From assembly GCF_020523985.1 (NCBI RefSeq), contig NZ_JAIVKM010000001.1, positions 1,736,001 to 1,800,000 of the forward strand: 64,000 nucleotides of DNA, given 5' to 3'. Position 1 is the stretch's first letter; the number at the start of each line of letters is the position of its first letter. The stretch comes from Mangrovibacter yixingensis (GTDB taxonomy: Bacteria > Pseudomonadota > Gammaproteobacteria > Enterobacterales > Enterobacteriaceae). The notes under the pieces are model-generated. The model did not search any database. It saw only the letters and a list, made by a program, of their open reading frames with translations, and had not been told where the DNA came from. Below, piece by piece: positions 37,457 through 49,498 of this stretch. Made by a program: the position numbers and the translations under genes.

Positions 37457-38600
37457 CAGTGTCGTTCTCGTTCAAAAAGTCCAGTGACGCTGGCACAGGG
37501 AGGTTATCAGGTTTTTTCGGCGCGACACCACCAGCCAAACGCCAGCGGCGAAGCTGCCATACCCAGGCCAGCACTTCTGCCACTGCGGCATAGAGTTGGC
37601 CTGGAATTTGTTGCCCTATTTCGGCATGGCGATACAACGCACGTGCCAGTGGTGGTGCTTCCAGCACCGGAATACGGTTTTCTGCGCCAATTTCACGAAT
37701 ACGCAATGCAACCAGCCCCGCACCTTTAGCCAGCACCCTGGGCGCACTCATCGTTGCTTCGTTATATTGTAGAGCGACAGAGTAGTGAGTCGGGTTAGTG
37801 ACGATAACGTCGGCTTTTGGTACATCCGCCATCATGCGACGCCGGGCCATCGCCCGCTGTTGCTGGCGAATGCGGTTTTTAACATGCGGGTCGCCTTCCT
37901 GCTGTTTAAATTCATCCCGGATATCCTGGCGGGTCATTCGTAACTTTTTGAAGTAGCTGTACAGTTGGAAGAAAATATCGAATCCAACCATAGGGATCAG
38001 CCCGAGAATAACCAACAAGCAACAGGTTGCGACCATATTCAAGGCGGTCGCCATTGCATTAACGGGTGATTCGCTGATTAAGTGGAGCATATCCGGCCAG
38101 TTGTGCCACAGGTAAGCCCCAGTGACGATGGCAACACAACTCACTTTTAGCATCGCTTTCGTCAGTTCTGACAGCGCCTGCATCGAAAACATTCGCCCAA
38201 AACCGCTTATCGGGTTGAGCTTGTTCAATTTAAACTCGAGAGATTTGCCACTAAAGACCAGCCCACCGAGGAACATGGGTGCAGCAATTGCCACCACAAT
38301 CAGGCCACCAATCAACGGCAGAATTGCCCACATTGCCGTTTCCAAAAGCCGCCCAACCTGGCGCACCAATGCTGCCGGGTCATTAATCATACGGTGGTCA
38401 AAGCGCAGCCCGTCAGAAAGCATTCCAGCCAACTGATGCGCCAAAGGCACACCGCCAAGCCAGATGATACTTATACCGGCAAGCACCATCAGCACCGAGG
38501 TCAGTTCACGGGAACGGGGAATTTGCCCCTCTTCGCGCGCTTTCTGGAGTCGGTGGGGTGTGGGGGCCTCTGTTTTTTCCTGGTCGCTATCTTCAGCCAC
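37449..38600 (-). CDS. flhB: flagellar export switch protein FlhB
   Basis: 383 aa. Four membrane helices, then a cytosolic domain with the autocleavage motif N-P-T-H (ADVIVTNPTHYSVALQYN), which switches export from rod/hook to filament subunits. N-terminus AEDSDQEKTEAPTPHRLQKA is typical. It is the first gene of flhBAE; the 219-bp gap to cheZ should hold its class II promoter, which I could not place. Confidence 0.97.
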   Translation of the reverse strand: MAEDSDQEKTEAPTPHRLQKAREEGQIPRSRELTSVLMVLAGISIIWLGGVPLAHQLAGMLSDGLRFDHRMINDPAALVRQVGRLLETAMWAILPLIGGLIVVAIAAPMFLGGLVFSGKSLEFKLNKLNPISGFGRMFSMQALSELTKAMLKVSCVAIVTGAYLWHNWPDMLHLISESPVNAMATALNMVATCCLLVILGLIPMVGFDIFFQLYSYFKKLRMTRQDIRDEFKQQEGDPHVKNRIRQQQRAMARRRMMADVPKADVIVTNPTHYSVALQYNEATMSAPRVLAKGAGLVALRIREIGAENRIPVLEAPPLARALYRHAEIGQQIPGQLYAAVAEVLAWVWQLRRWRLAGGVAPKKPDNLPVPASLDFLNENDTDG

Positions 38601-38819
38601 AGGGAAACCTCTATGAACATAATGACCATTGCATCATGACAGAGGCACGCGCAGCTAATCCTGTAAGTAGCGCGTTAAAATAGGGTTTGTTTTGACGATT
38701 CAGGCATGTGGATTCACTGTTGCAAGCTTATACTCAGCAGGTGGGCAGGGAAATAATGCCCGGCGCAGGCCGGGCTAGTGTGGCCAGAAAGTCTCCCTGT
38801 TACCAGAGAGACCGGTCTG

Positions 38820-39452
38820 TTAAAAACCAAGGCTGTCCAGCAAATCGTCCACCTGGTCCTGGCTGGCGACCACACCGGCTGCTGTTGCATCCATTTGTGG
38901 CCCATTGAGCAAACCCTCATTTTCACGCTTCTGACGGGCAGCAGGTTCTGGCATGTTTTCCAGCAATACCATCAGTAACTGGCGTTCAATCTCCTGCACC
39001 ACATCCATCATGCGCTTAATCACCTGCCCCGTTAGGTCCTGGAAGTCCTGGGCCATCATGATTTCAAGTAATTGCGCATTGGTGAACCCGGTATGCTCAG
39101 GCACATCAGCCAAAAACTTACGGGTATCGGTAACCAGCTCTTTCGCATCACCCAGTTCAATAGGATTTTCGAACCACTCATCCCAGCGTTTGGTCAAATC
39201 TTTGGCGTCAGACTCCATCTGCATTTGATGGGGCTGCGACGCTTCAACACAGTTTAATGCGCGTTCTGCTGCCTGAGCCGTCATGGTGACAACATAGTCG
39301 AGGCGGTCACGTGCATCAGGAATAGCTTCTGCAGCCTCTGCAATGGCTTGATCCAGCCCCAGTTCTCGCAGGCTGTCACGCAACATACGTGTCAGGCTGC
39401 CTATCCGGGAGATGATGTCCGATGCTTGTTGGTCATTTGAAGATGTCATCAT
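38820..39452 (-). CDS. cheZ: CheY-P phosphatase CheZ
   Basis: 210 aa helical dimer that dephosphorylates CheY-P. The catalytic-helix region ([20 protein letters not shown], with the catalytic Gln in QDLTGQ) and the C-terminal CheY-binding peptide [10 protein letters not shown] are intact. AAGGAGGAG lies just before two adjacent ATG codons, so the start may be one codon later. It is the last gene of tar-tap-cheRBYZ. Confidence 0.97.
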   Translation of the reverse strand: MMTSSNDQQASDIISRIGSLTRMLRDSLRELGLDQAIAEAAEAIPDARDRLDYVVTMTAQAAERALNCVEASQPHQMQMESDAKDLTKRWDEWFENPIELGDAKELVTDTRKFLADVPEHTGFTNAQLLEIMMAQDFQDLTGQVIKRMMDVVQEIERQLLMVLLENMPEPAARQKRENEGLLNGPQMDATAAGVVASQDQVDDLLDSLGF

Positions 39453-39459
39453 CTCCTCC

Positions 39460-39867
<408 letters not shown>

Positions 39868-40920
39868 TTAAATGCGTATTGCCTGTCCGGCACTGATTTT
39901 TGCCAGCATCTGCTGGCTGATTTGGCTTAAATCGACCACTTCGCTGACACCACCCATATTGATGGCCTCACGCGGCATGCCGAACACCACACAACTTGCT
40001 TCATTTTGTGCAATGGTCCAGGCTCCGGCCTGGTTCATTGCCAGCATCCCTGCCGCACCATCATTTCCCATGCCTGTCAGGATAACTCCCACAGCATTAC
40101 GTCCAGCAAATTTCGCTACGGAGTGGAACAAGACATCCACTGCCGGGCGATGACGGTTCACAGGCGGGCCGTCATGAAGTCGAATTTGGTAGTTAGCACC
40201 ACTTCGGGCAAGTTCCATATGTTTATCACCCGGAGCAATATAAGCATGTCCCGGTAGCACACGTTCACCGTCTTCAGCCTCTTTAACACTAATCTGGCAA
40301 ATTTTATTAAGGCGTTCAGCAAATGAACGGGTAAATCCCGGTGGCATATGCTGCGTAATTAATATTGCCGGGCTGGTTAATGGCAATGGTTGCAACACAT
40401 GACGAATAGCCTCTGTACCACCTGTTGATGCACCAATCACCAGCAATTTTTCTGAACTGAGTAACGGCCCAGATTTCAGAGCGGCCGGCGGTGTTGCAGC
40501 AGACGAACGTGCAGTCAGTTTTGCCCGCGCCGCAGTGCGAATTTTGTCGGCAATCATTTCGCTGTATGCCAACATACCTTCACGAATCCCCAACTGAGGC
40601 TTCGTGACAAAATCCACGGCACCCAGTTCTAGCGCACGCAGGGTTACTTCAGATCCACGGCTGGTCAGAGATGAAACCATCACCACTGGCATTGGCCGTA
40701 ACCGCATTAACTTTTCCAGAAAATCAAGGCCGTCCATTCGCGGCATTTCCACGTCCAGCGTCAACACATCCGGGTCGAATTTCTTTATCAGGTCCCGGGC
40801 AACCAGAGGATCGGGGGCTGTGGCAACCATTTCCATATCGCTATGACGGTTGATTATCTCTGTCATGATTTGGCGCATCAGCGCAGAATCATCTACTGAC
40901 AGTACTTTGATTTTCGTCAT
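39868..40920 (-). CDS. cheB: chemoreceptor methylesterase/deamidase CheB
   Basis: 350 aa: an N-terminal receiver ([20 protein letters not shown]) joined to a C-terminal esterase domain with the serine in [11 protein letters not shown], His in [10 protein letters not shown] and Asp in [12 protein letters not shown]. It removes methyl groups from Tar and Tap for adaptation. It overlaps cheR by 4 nt. Confidence 0.98.
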   Translation of the reverse strand: MTKIKVLSVDDSALMRQIMTEIINRHSDMEMVATAPDPLVARDLIKKFDPDVLTLDVEMPRMDGLDFLEKLMRLRPMPVVMVSSLTSRGSEVTLRALELGAVDFVTKPQLGIREGMLAYSEMIADKIRTAARAKLTARSSAATPPAALKSGPLLSSEKLLVIGASTGGTEAIRHVLQPLPLTSPAILITQHMPPGFTRSFAERLNKICQISVKEAEDGERVLPGHAYIAPGDKHMELARSGANYQIRLHDGPPVNRHRPAVDVLFHSVAKFAGRNAVGVILTGMGNDGAAGMLAMNQAGAWTIAQNEASCVVFGMPREAINMGGVSEVVDLSQISQQMLAKISAGQAIRI

Positions 40921-41783
40921 ATTTTATCCTTACTTAGCCCATATACAGTCTGACCACGCAGCCAGAACTCACGGCTGATGTTACTAAAGTTCTCAGAATG
41001 TCCGGCAAACAACAGTCCCTGTGGTTTTAACAGTGGTACAAAACGCCCCAGGATCTCCTGCTGTGTATTTTTATCAAAATAAATCATCACATTACGGCAG
41101 AATATGGCATCAAATGGACCCGGAACCTGGTATTGCTTATCCAGCAGGTTCACAACATTAAACTCAATGTAATTCGCCAGTTCCTGGCGCACCCGGACCA
41201 GCCCCTGGTGTGGCCCGGTACCACGCATGAAATAGCGCTGTAACTGCTGTGGCGATAATGTCTTAAGCTCATCCAGCCGGTAGATTCCTTTACGCGCTTT
41301 TTGCAGCACTTCGGTATCTATATCACTGGCAAACACTTTCCAGCGGCCAGGGGTCTGGCCCAGTGCGTCCGCCAGCGTAATGGCAATGGAATAAGGTTCT
41401 TCACCTGTTGATGCGGCAGCACACCAAATCCGGTATTCACCAGTACGCTTCTTGGCATGGTCCGTCAGTATCGGGAAGTGGTGCCCTTCACGGAAAAAGG
41501 CCGTCAGGTTCGTGGTGAGCGAGTTAATAAACGCCTGCCATTCGGAGGTATTCTGATCCGCCTCAAGCATCCCCAGATACCGACCGAAGTCGTCAAGCCC
41601 CAGATCACGCAGACGCCGCACAAGGCGGTTATAAACCATGTCACGTTTGTGCTCTGCCAGCACGATACCTGCCCGCTGATAAATAAGCTGGCATATACGA
41701 CGAAAATGCGCATCTGACAACGTCAAGCGTTGAGCCATCTGTATCAAGGGCGATGGTTGCCCCTTCGGCACAGGTGAGGTCAT
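40917..41783 (-). CDS. cheR: chemoreceptor methyltransferase CheR
   Basis: 288 aa. SAM-binding region [20 protein letters not shown] and [20 protein letters not shown] are conserved. It methylates receptor glutamates and docks on the C-terminal NWETF of Tar. It lies 20 bp downstream of tap. Confidence 0.97.
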   Translation of the reverse strand: MTSPVPKGQPSPLIQMAQRLTLSDAHFRRICQLIYQRAGIVLAEHKRDMVYNRLVRRLRDLGLDDFGRYLGMLEADQNTSEWQAFINSLTTNLTAFFREGHHFPILTDHAKKRTGEYRIWCAAASTGEEPYSIAITLADALGQTPGRWKVFASDIDTEVLQKARKGIYRLDELKTLSPQQLQRYFMRGTGPHQGLVRVRQELANYIEFNVVNLLDKQYQVPGPFDAIFCRNVMIYFDKNTQQEILGRFVPLLKPQGLLFAGHSENFSNISREFWLRGQTVYGLSKDKI

Positions 41784-41803
41784 AGGGCCTTCTTCTATTA
41801 TTA

Positions 41804-43405
41804 TCAGGGTGAAACCGGCACCACAGTAAGTGCTAAGGTTCCTGACGGTTGCTCCGGTTCTGCATCCGCCAGTTGGAACACAGCCATCAGCGTATCCAGA
41901 TTTTCCGCCTGCTGGCCAAGACTGCGGGTCAACATTGCGGAACTCTGCACTAACGCGGCGTTTTGCTGTGTCACGTTATCCATTTCGGTGACTGCCTGCG
42001 CCACCTGTTCAATACCACGCCGTTGTTCATCGGATGCAGAAGCGATTTCCCCCATGATGTCGTTCACCTGTTGAACCGAGTGAACAATATCAGTCATAGT
42101 GCCTGCTGCTGTATCCACCAAAGTGGAGCCGTACTGTACTCGCGCCACTGATTCTTCTATTAAAAGCTTAATCTCTTTTGCAGCCTGAGCACTGCGTTGT
42201 GCCAGGTTACGAACTTCACCCGCCACAACCGCGAAGCCTCGACCTTGCTCACCCGCTCTTGCTGCTTCAACTGCGGCATTTAATGCCAAAATGTTGGTCT
42301 GAAATGCAATGCCGTCAATCACACTGGTGATATCACCTATCTTCTGAGAGCTTTCGGCAATATCCTGCATCGTTTGGGCAACATGCGTTGCCTGGCCACC
42401 ACCAAGGCGAGCGGTTTCTGCTGCCTTATTCGCCAACCCGGAAGCCTGCCGGGCATTGTCAGCGTTTTGCCCAACCGTCGCTGTCAGTTGTTCCATGCTC
42501 GCGGCCGTTTGAGCCAGCGCAGAAGCTTGTTGCTCGGTACGGGACGACAAATCATTATTCCCTGCCGCCATATTCTCAATAGCACCGCGCATGTCCCGGC
42601 TACCGGAAACCACCTGGTTCATGGTTATGCGCAACGCTTTCCTCATTGCATCCAGGCTATAAAAAATCTGCCCAATCTCGTTTCGGCTCGAAGTCGAAAT
42701 GTCCTCACACAACTTGCCGTTGGCGATGGCATCGAAATGCCCTCGTAACACAATCAGCGGTGACACTAACTGGCTGCGTAACCAGTACAAAGCACCGACA
42801 ACCAACAACACCGCTAACAAAGTCACCACACCAAACACCAATGCAGACAAGTGATAACTCTTTAATCCTGCGGCCTGAGTAGCTGAAAGATTTTTGTTAA
42901 TCTCCTGCTGCCAGGCCATAAATTGTTTATCAAATGCCCCCTGGGCATCTGTGACCGGTGCAGTCAAAAAATCCGACAACTGGTTGTTCTCAAGCCAGGT
43001 AGCCTGGTGCGCCAGCGCATCACGCCATGTGATATAGCTCGTTTTAGTCTGCTTTGTCAGACTGGCTATATCGCCTGTGGACTTAACAGCCAGAAATCTG
43101 GCAAATACGGTGTCAGCTTTTTTTAATTGCTCCCGAGCTGACACCATCAAGCCTTTTATATCTTCCGGCGGGTAACTCAACGCCGTCAGCGTGCCTGCTT
43201 TACCTAACTCTGAACTGGCCTGCAGTAATGCTGACCGGGTTTGCGCAAGGGAGTCGCGCTGCCGGTTGTTATTTTCAACCGTAGTAAAATTCTGGTAATC
43301 CCCACGAAACGCCCAAAATGACAAACCATTACTACCAATCTGCAACACGCCACAGAGAATCAAAATCAAAAAAAACGTGGTCGATATACGAATATTACTT
43401 AACAT
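41804..43405 (-). CDS. tap: methyl-accepting chemotaxis protein Tap (dipeptide receptor type)
   Basis: 533 aa. TM1 is [18 protein letters not shown]; the periplasmic domain shares [20 protein letters not shown] and [19 protein letters not shown] with E. coli Tap; TM2 lies at about 188-208; then HAMP and the signalling hairpin tip ([20 protein letters not shown]). The C-terminus ends TVVPVSP without the NWETF peptide, as in E. coli Tap, so adaptation depends on neighbouring Tar. Tap senses dipeptides through the binding protein DppA in E. coli. Confidence 0.94.
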   Translation of the reverse strand: MLSNIRISTTFFLILILCGVLQIGSNGLSFWAFRGDYQNFTTVENNNRQRDSLAQTRSALLQASSELGKAGTLTALSYPPEDIKGLMVSAREQLKKADTVFARFLAVKSTGDIASLTKQTKTSYITWRDALAHQATWLENNQLSDFLTAPVTDAQGAFDKQFMAWQQEINKNLSATQAAGLKSYHLSALVFGVVTLLAVLLVVGALYWLRSQLVSPLIVLRGHFDAIANGKLCEDISTSSRNEIGQIFYSLDAMRKALRITMNQVVSGSRDMRGAIENMAAGNNDLSSRTEQQASALAQTAASMEQLTATVGQNADNARQASGLANKAAETARLGGGQATHVAQTMQDIAESSQKIGDITSVIDGIAFQTNILALNAAVEAARAGEQGRGFAVVAGEVRNLAQRSAQAAKEIKLLIEESVARVQYGSTLVDTAAGTMTDIVHSVQQVNDIMGEIASASDEQRRGIEQVAQAVTEMDNVTQQNAALVQSSAMLTRSLGQQAENLDTLMAVFQLADAEPEQPSGTLALTVVPVSP

Positions 43406-43457
43406 TCACTCTCCCTTATCCGGCGAAAAGCGCCGGTATTAAACGCTAATTAATCAA

Positions 43458-45131
43458 TCAAAAAGTTTCCCAGTTTTCATTGCTGACGTTATGTTCTTGC
43501 TTTTGTGGTAATAATGCCGCTGCCGTGCTGGCGACTGCTGCCGACGTGCTGGCCACACTTTTATTCGTGAGTGTTGTGGCTGCAAGGCGAAATGCCGCAA
43601 CCGCCTGGGCCAACACACTCGCTTGTTCTTCAAGCGCACCTGCAGCCGCAGCCGATTCCTGCACCAGTGACGCATTCTGTTGCGTCACCCGGTCCATCTC
43701 AGATACAGCGAGAGCAACCTGATCGATACCACGGCTTTGCTCATCCGATGCCGAGGCTATTTCACCCATAATGTCGGTTACACGGGTTACTGCGCTGACA
43801 ATTTCGCCCATAGTTTCACCTGCGCTTTCAACCAATACCGAGCCGGTATCAACACGGGAAACGGAATCATCAATCAGGGACTTAATTTCTTTAGCCGCCT
43901 GAGCACTACGTTGCGCCAGGTTACGAACCTCACCGGCAACCACTGCAAAACCACGGCCCTGCTCACCTGCCCGCGCGGCTTCAACTGCCGCATTCAACGC
44001 CAGAATATTTGTCTGGAACGCAATACCATCAATCACGCCGGTAATATCAGCAATCTTGCGTGAGCTGGTTGAAATGTCCTGCATGGTAGAAACCACGCTT
44101 GCCACTACCTTGCCGCCCTTTTGCGCAGTTTCTGACGCATTGAGGGCCAGATGAGATGCCTGGCGCGCATTTTCGGCGTTCTGTTTTACTGTTGCAGTCA
44201 GCTCTTCCATACTTGCAGCTGTCTGTTCAAGTGCTGAAGCCTGCTGTTCTGTGCGGGAAGACAAATCAGTGTTTCCGGCAGCAATTTCAGAGGTGCCAGC
44301 ATGAATAGCATCAGACCCCTGGCGTACTGTGGTTACCGTACCAATCAGTTCCGTTTGCATATGCCGTACAGTATCGGCCAGCTGCGTTATCTCATTACGC
44401 CCATCCACAATGATTTGTGTAGTCAGATTCCCCTGAGCAATTTCGCGAATATGTTCAATTACCCGGCTCAGCGGCTGTAACAAAATTCTGCGCATGCCTA
44501 ACCACACCATTACAGTGACTGCAACCAACAACACTGCCAGAGCGACCATTTGCCATTTTGCGAAGAAGTAGTTCGACTGCCCCTGCTCCCATGCGCTCTG
44601 ATACAAGCGGTCATTCTCATCAATATAGTGGCGAAATGCTTTTTCCATCGCATTCTGGAATCCCTGGGTGGGTTGGGCAAAATAGGCTTCCATATGTCCA
44701 TTTTGTAAATCATCCACCAATTCGGCCAGCGCCTGATGGTACTGGTGATATGTCTTATCCACGCCCGCAACCGCGTCATCCACATCGGGTGCGATACTGC
44801 CCACATTTTTAAATGCTGCGTAGTGCGCCTCCACTTGGGTTAGCGACTGCCTGGCACTTTCCAGCAACGCGTTTTTCGCACCGCTTTGTTGGTTATTGGG
44901 GTCCATCATCATGCGCGCAGACGAACGGCTCAGGTTGATGCGCGTTTGTAGCATCAACACCCATGCCTGGTTGAGTTCAGATTGCTGCTGGCGTAATGCC
45001 CGATAAGTTGCAAAATCATCCTGGTTATTTTTTAAAGCAGAAAAGAAAAAGCCACCGGAGATGAACTGCAAACAGGCAAATACGCCCAGAACAGCCATCA
45101 GCAAAGTGACAATACGCATCCGGTTAAACAT
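43458..45131 (-). CDS. tar: methyl-accepting chemotaxis protein Tar (aspartate receptor type)
   Basis: 557 aa. With the start at 45131 the aspartate ligands fall exactly at R64, R69 and R73 ([17 protein letters not shown]), and the Thr in [14 protein letters not shown] matches T154 of E. coli. The 45140 start would sit on the Shine-Dalgarno. HAMP, methylation helices and the tip are intact, and the C-terminus ends NWETF, the CheR/CheB tether. Transcribed from a sigma-28 promoter 36 bp upstream, first gene of tar-tap-cheRBYZ. Confidence 0.96.
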   Translation of the reverse strand: MFNRMRIVTLLMAVLGVFACLQFISGGFFFSALKNNQDDFATYRALRQQQSELNQAWVLMLQTRINLSRSSARMMMDPNNQQSGAKNALLESARQSLTQVEAHYAAFKNVGSIAPDVDDAVAGVDKTYHQYHQALAELVDDLQNGHMEAYFAQPTQGFQNAMEKAFRHYIDENDRLYQSAWEQGQSNYFFAKWQMVALAVLLVAVTVMVWLGMRRILLQPLSRVIEHIREIAQGNLTTQIIVDGRNEITQLADTVRHMQTELIGTVTTVRQGSDAIHAGTSEIAAGNTDLSSRTEQQASALEQTAASMEELTATVKQNAENARQASHLALNASETAQKGGKVVASVVSTMQDISTSSRKIADITGVIDGIAFQTNILALNAAVEAARAGEQGRGFAVVAGEVRNLAQRSAQAAKEIKSLIDDSVSRVDTGSVLVESAGETMGEIVSAVTRVTDIMGEIASASDEQSRGIDQVALAVSEMDRVTQQNASLVQESAAAAGALEEQASVLAQAVAAFRLAATTLTNKSVASTSAAVASTAAALLPQKQEHNVSNENWETF

Positions 45132-45166
45132 AAAACACATACCCTTTTACATTCTTGTTAAGGGAG

Positions 45167-45193
45167 TTATCGGCAATGGCGACGGGAACTTTA
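45167..45193 (-). promoter_or_regulatory. sigma-28 (FliA) promoter of tar
   Basis: On the minus strand TAAAGTTC, 11-bp spacer, GCCGATAA: the flagellar class III consensus with one mismatch. Confidence 0.9.
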
Positions 45194-45456
45194 CGTTAGG
45201 GAACAGGGAAAAATGCGCTATCCATTTGTGCGAAAAAGGGCTTTGTGAACTTTTCTTAGCCTGGAGAACGCCCGGCCCAAAGCCAGCCATATCGAGAATT
45301 TTCTCCCTCACGCTTACAAAAAGAACAAAACGTAAAAATTTGTTGTATAAGTAAGCCTTATACTTCAAGTTATATCACTGAAGCAGCATGATTGATTATA
45401 AAAACACCAAGATATCAGCATGTTGTATTATTGTTAATTATGATGGGGTTAATTTC

Positions 45457-46734
45457 GTGGCAAGTAGTAACAAACTGACAATGTATATTGTCCTGTTTAT
45501 GATTGCGGGCATTCTGTGTGGTGCGGCAGTTCATGAATACGCTTCAAAAGACAGCATCACCGCCTGGGCAACTAATATCACTCTGTTCACCGATATTTTT
45601 CTGCGCTTGATAAAAATGGTGATCGCACCACTGGTGTTCAGCACACTGACCGTTGGCATTATGCGTATGGGGGAAACCTCAACCATCAGCCGGGTGGGCA
45701 GCAAAGCAATGGTGTGGTTTATCTCCTCTTCCGTGTTATCCATTCTTGTCGGGTTGCTCGTAGTCACACTGGAACATCCTGGCCGTGGCCTTAACCTGAC
45801 GGTACCTGCCGGCTCAGTAGAAACAGGCCTTGCAGTCAGTGGCATGAGCCTGAAAAACTTTATAGCTCACTCCATTCCTACCAGTATTGCCGATGCCATG
45901 TCCCATAACGAGATCCTACAAATTGTTGTGTTCTCGATGTTTTTTGGTATTGCCGGGGCATCATTGGGAGAGAAATTTAATGCACCTCTGGTTGCCGCGC
46001 TGGATGTGGTTTCGCACATCATGCTGAAAGTCACCGGCTATGTAATGCTGGTTGCCCCTCTGGCTATTTTTGCTGCTATTTCCAGTGTGGTAGCCACTCA
46101 GGGCCTTGGCATCCTGCTGAACTATGCATCTTTTATTGGCGGGTATTATGTTGCTATTTTGCTGACTTGCCTGGTGTTACTAAGCGTCGGTTATATGGTG
46201 CTGAAAAAATCCACCTTTACACTTCTGAGTATGCTGAAAGACCCGGTTCTGGTCGCTTTCACCACCAGCAGTTCCGAAGCAGCCTATCCCAAAACCCTTG
46301 ATGTACTGACTCGCTTTGGTTGCTCACGCAGCATCGCTTCATTTGTTCTGCCTATTGGTTATTCATTTAACCTCGTCGGTTCTATGGTGTACTGCTCGTT
46401 CGCATCTATGTTTATTGCTCAGGCCTATAATATTCACCTCTCTTTTTCAGAAATTGTGGTTCTGATGCTAACCCTGATGCTGGCCTCAAAAGGGATTGCC
46501 GGTGTACCCCGTTCTGCGCTGGTTGTACTGGCGGCAACTATCCCCAGCTTTAATATTCCGGTCGCCGGTATTTTGCTGTTAATGGGGATTGATCATTTCC
46601 TTGATATGGGGCGCTCCGCCATCAACGTATTAGGGAATGGGATTGCGACTGCAATGCTTTCTAAAAACGAAGGTGAGCTGGATGCAGTGCCTGCCAGTAC
46701 ACCCGTCGAACAGGAAACACAGGTTGAAGCCTGA
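45457..46734 (+). CDS. dicarboxylate/amino acid:cation symporter (DAACS family)
   Basis: 425 aa from GTG 45457, which has GGGG 8 nt upstream and removes a polar extension not seen in the family; an ATG at 45388 is the alternative. About eight hydrophobic segments; the family's serine motif is FTTSSSEAAYPKTL and the following helix reads LPIGYSFNLVGSMVY. In DctA/GltP relatives that motif is N-x-D-G-T; here Asp is replaced by Val. Substrate cannot be told. It lies between tar and cheW in the opposite orientation, absent from this place in E. coli. Confidence 0.85.
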   Translation: MASSNKLTMYIVLFMIAGILCGAAVHEYASKDSITAWATNITLFTDIFLRLIKMVIAPLVFSTLTVGIMRMGETSTISRVGSKAMVWFISSSVLSILVGLLVVTLEHPGRGLNLTVPAGSVETGLAVSGMSLKNFIAHSIPTSIADAMSHNEILQIVVFSMFFGIAGASLGEKFNAPLVAALDVVSHIMLKVTGYVMLVAPLAIFAAISSVVATQGLGILLNYASFIGGYYVAILLTCLVLLSVGYMVLKKSTFTLLSMLKDPVLVAFTTSSSEAAYPKTLDVLTRFGCSRSIASFVLPIGYSFNLVGSMVYCSFASMFIAQAYNIHLSFSEIVVLMLTLMLASKGIAGVPRSALVVLAATIPSFNIPVAGILLLMGIDHFLDMGRSAINVLGNGIATAMLSKNEGELDAVPASTPVEQETQVEA

Positions 46735-46867
46735 TAACAAAACCTTATGACACAGGGCCGCATTGCGGCCCTTAACGGTTAGTGTTACACAGAATCTTGC
46801 TTTACCTGCACCACACATCAGCGCCCTGAAATCTGCAACCAGAACGTTGAACCTATGCAGTTATAAA

Positions 46868-46900
46868 TAAAAACCCCCCGGGCTTTAAGCGCGGAGGGCT
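46868..46900 (-). terminator. probable terminator after cheW
   Basis: Minus strand: CCCTCCG, loop, CGGGGGG, then TTTTTTA. It is close after the cheW stop at 46928. Confidence 0.5.
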
Positions 46901-46927
46901 TTATGGACAACCTTACTCAGGGCGTTA

Positions 46928-47431
46928 TCAGGCAACCCGCGCGGCAGCGTTATCCAGCAGCGCCATTTCTTCGCTGTTAAGCAGTTTTTCGATATTCACC
47001 AGAATCAGCATACGCTCGCCTACTGCGCCCAGCCCGGTGAGATATTCGGTTGATAAAGTCACCGCGAATTCAGGTGCCGGGCGAATTTGGTCTGATGTCA
47101 GTGACAGCACATCAGAAACACCATCCACCACAATACCTACCACGCGTTGCCCCAGTGTCAGAACAATAACAACGGTGTTTTCGTTGTAAACAACGTCGGA
47201 TTTGGCAAATTTAATCCTCAGGTCAACGATAGGGACAATCACACCGCGCAGGTTGGTTACCCCTTTAATGAACGGTGGTGTATTCGCGATACGGGTCACC
47301 TGGTCATAACCACGGATTTCCTGCACCTTCAGAATATCAATGCCGTACTCTTCATCACCTAAAGTGAAGACCAGGAATTCCTGCCCCGAAGGTTCGCCAT
47401 CCAGGTTTGTGACATTATTAATTTCGGCCAT
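46928..47431 (-). CDS. cheW: chemotaxis coupling protein CheW
   Basis: 167 aa SH3-like coupling protein linking receptors to Che[37 protein letters not shown] and [14 protein letters not shown] are conserved. It is the last gene of motAB-cheAW, 29 bp after cheA. Confidence 0.97.
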   Translation of the reverse strand: MAEINNVTNLDGEPSGQEFLVFTLGDEEYGIDILKVQEIRGYDQVTRIANTPPFIKGVTNLRGVIVPIVDLRIKFAKSDVVYNENTVVIVLTLGQRVVGIVVDGVSDVLSLTSDQIRPAPEFAVTLSTEYLTGLGAVGERMLILVNIEKLLNSEEMALLDNAAARVA

Positions 47432-47460
47432 GTTGGTACCTTTCTCTAAGCCAGTGGAAA

Positions 47461-49494
47461 TCAGGCGGCAGTTTGCGCCACACGTTGTTCACGGTTTAAA
47501 CCTTGCAGCGCTGATACATCGACAATCAACGCTACGCTGCCATCGCCAAGAATTGTGGCTGCGGAAATTCCAGGAACCTTACGGTAATTACTTTCAAGGT
47601 TTTTCACCACAACCTGGTGCTGACCAATCAGTTGATCTACCAACAAGGCATAACGGCGACCACCACTTTGCAGGATGACAACAATGCCTTCTGTTGCTTC
47701 CATTTTTGCGCCATTAACTTCAAAAATTTTCCACAATTCAACCAGCGGTAAATATTCACCACGTACTTCCAGTACCCGCTCACCACCGGCAAGTGGGTAA
47801 AGGTCTTCTTCTCTCGGCTGGAGGGACTCCATCACCGCATTCAGCGGCAGAATAAAGACCTCACCACTCACCTTAACGGACATACCATCGAGAATAGCCA
47901 GTGTCAGTGGCAGCAAAATGCGAATTGTTGTGCCTGAACCCTGTTTTGACGCAATCTCAACATGACCACCCATTTCCTGGATATTCCGTTTCACTACGTC
48001 CATCCCCACACCACGCCCAGACACATCAGTGACCTGCTCAGCAGTGGAGAATCCGGGGGCAAAGATAAGCATGCCCACTTCTTCATCACTCATATTATCG
48101 TTAACAGGTAATCCGGAAGAAGCGGCCTTAGCCAGGATACGTTCACGGTTAAGACCCGCGCCATCATCAGTGACTTCAATGCAGATATTGCCTCCCTGAT
48201 GTTCAGCAGATAACAGCAAGTTACCCATTACTGGTTTCCCGGCAGCCACGCGTTTGTCCGGTGACTCAATACCGTGGTCAAGACTGTTACGCACCAGGTG
48301 CGTTAATGGGTCGATAATACGTTCAATCAGGCTCTTATCGAGCTCAGTAGAGCTACCAGAAAGTGTCAGCTCCACTTGCTTACCAAGCTTGCCCGCCAAG
48401 TCACGAACCAGACGTGGGAAGCGGCTAAACACATATTCCATCGGCATCATACGGATGGACATGACTGATTCCTGCAAGTCGCGCGCATTACGTTGTAACT
48501 GGCTCATGCTGGTTATCAAATCACCATGAATAACGGGATCAAGTTCGTTCGAGCGCTGCGCCAACATTGATTGTGTGATAACCAGTTCACCCACAAGGTT
48601 GATGAGCTGGTCCACTTTTTCTACCGCCACACGAATACTGCTGTTCTCACCGCGTGCGGCAGGTTTTGCACCAGAATCCGCTTTTGCCGGTGCGCGAGCT
48701 GCCGGGGCTTTCGGCGCTTCTACCGGTTTAGCAACTGGCGCAGCAGGTGCTGGTGCTGGTGCCGGCTCCGACACAGCAGTGTCTTGTACATCGGCTGTAT
48801 CTGAGCCAGAAGAAGCTTCCACTTTAATCTGGTCTGTATCAATGACAAAACAGAGCACGGCGACGATGTCATCTTCACTGGCCGTAGTATCAAGAACCAC
48901 ATTCAGGACATCACCTTGCTGTTCACTGTGAACTACCGTTCCCAGATTGCCCAGCTCTTCAAGCAACAACTCATGTTCTTTTTCTTTCAGTTTACTCAGA
49001 ACAATGTGAAGGCCTGCAGGTTTAGTGTGTGCGGCTGGCGCACTCTCACTCTGCGGCTCAGAAGCGGGTTCGGCCTGGCTCACGGCTGGAGCTGACTGAC
49101 CTTTGGCTTCCAGCGCTAACTGGCGTAATGCCTGGCAGATATATTCGAACGCAGCGGCATCAGGCTCCTGAGAACTTTTATAAGCGTCAAGCTGTTCCTG
49201 CATAATATCTTTGGTTTCCAAAAACAGGTTGATGATATCGGTGGAGAGTTGCATCTCTCCACGTCTCGCGTCGTCCAGCAGGTTTTCCATTAAGTGGGTC
49301 GTTTCCTGCAGGATTTTGAAGCCAAATGTTCCCGCCCCCCCTTTAATAGAATGCGCTGCCCTGAATATGGCATTGAGTTGTTCGGAATCTGGTTCCTCCG
49401 GCGACAACCCCAATAAATGCTGCTCCATATCCGCCAGTAACTCATCGGCTTCATCGAAGAATGTTTGATAAAAATCGCTGATATCCATACTCAC
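47461..49494 (-). CDS. cheA: chemotaxis histidine kinase CheA
   Basis: 677 aa. P1 with phospho-acceptor H48 ([11 protein letters not shown]); P2 CheY-binding domain (about 160-227); a Pro/Ala-rich linker; dimerisation P3 ([20 protein letters not shown]); ATP-binding P4 ([42 protein letters not shown]); and CheW-like P5. The start is GTG. The internal short form CheA-S would start in the region of about residue 90-100. The P2-P3 linker differs most from E. coli. Confidence 0.98.
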   Translation of the reverse strand: MSMDISDFYQTFFDEADELLADMEQHLLGLSPEEPDSEQLNAIFRAAHSIKGGAGTFGFKILQETTHLMENLLDDARRGEMQLSTDIINLFLETKDIMQEQLDAYKSSQEPDAAAFEYICQALRQLALEAKGQSAPAVSQAEPASEPQSESAPAAHTKPAGLHIVLSKLKEKEHELLLEELGNLGTVVHSEQQGDVLNVVLDTTASEDDIVAVLCFVIDTDQIKVEASSGSDTADVQDTAVSEPAPAPAPAAPVAKPVEAPKAPAARAPAKADSGAKPAARGENSSIRVAVEKVDQLINLVGELVITQSMLAQRSNELDPVIHGDLITSMSQLQRNARDLQESVMSIRMMPMEYVFSRFPRLVRDLAGKLGKQVELTLSGSSTELDKSLIERIIDPLTHLVRNSLDHGIESPDKRVAAGKPVMGNLLLSAEHQGGNICIEVTDDGAGLNRERILAKAASSGLPVNDNMSDEEVGMLIFAPGFSTAEQVTDVSGRGVGMDVVKRNIQEMGGHVEIASKQGSGTTIRILLPLTLAILDGMSVKVSGEVFILPLNAVMESLQPREEDLYPLAGGERVLEVRGEYLPLVELWKIFEVNGAKMEATEGIVVILQSGGRRYALLVDQLIGQHQVVVKNLESNYRKVPGISAATILGDGSVALIVDVSALQGLNREQRVAQTAA

Positions 49495-49498
49495 GCTA

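Noticed and set aside
36891-37487. 198-codon rightward frame opposite flhA
   Set aside because: Mirror of the conserved FlhA membrane coding sequence; composition (Ser/Thr/Ile/Asn-rich) is that of an antisense shadow.
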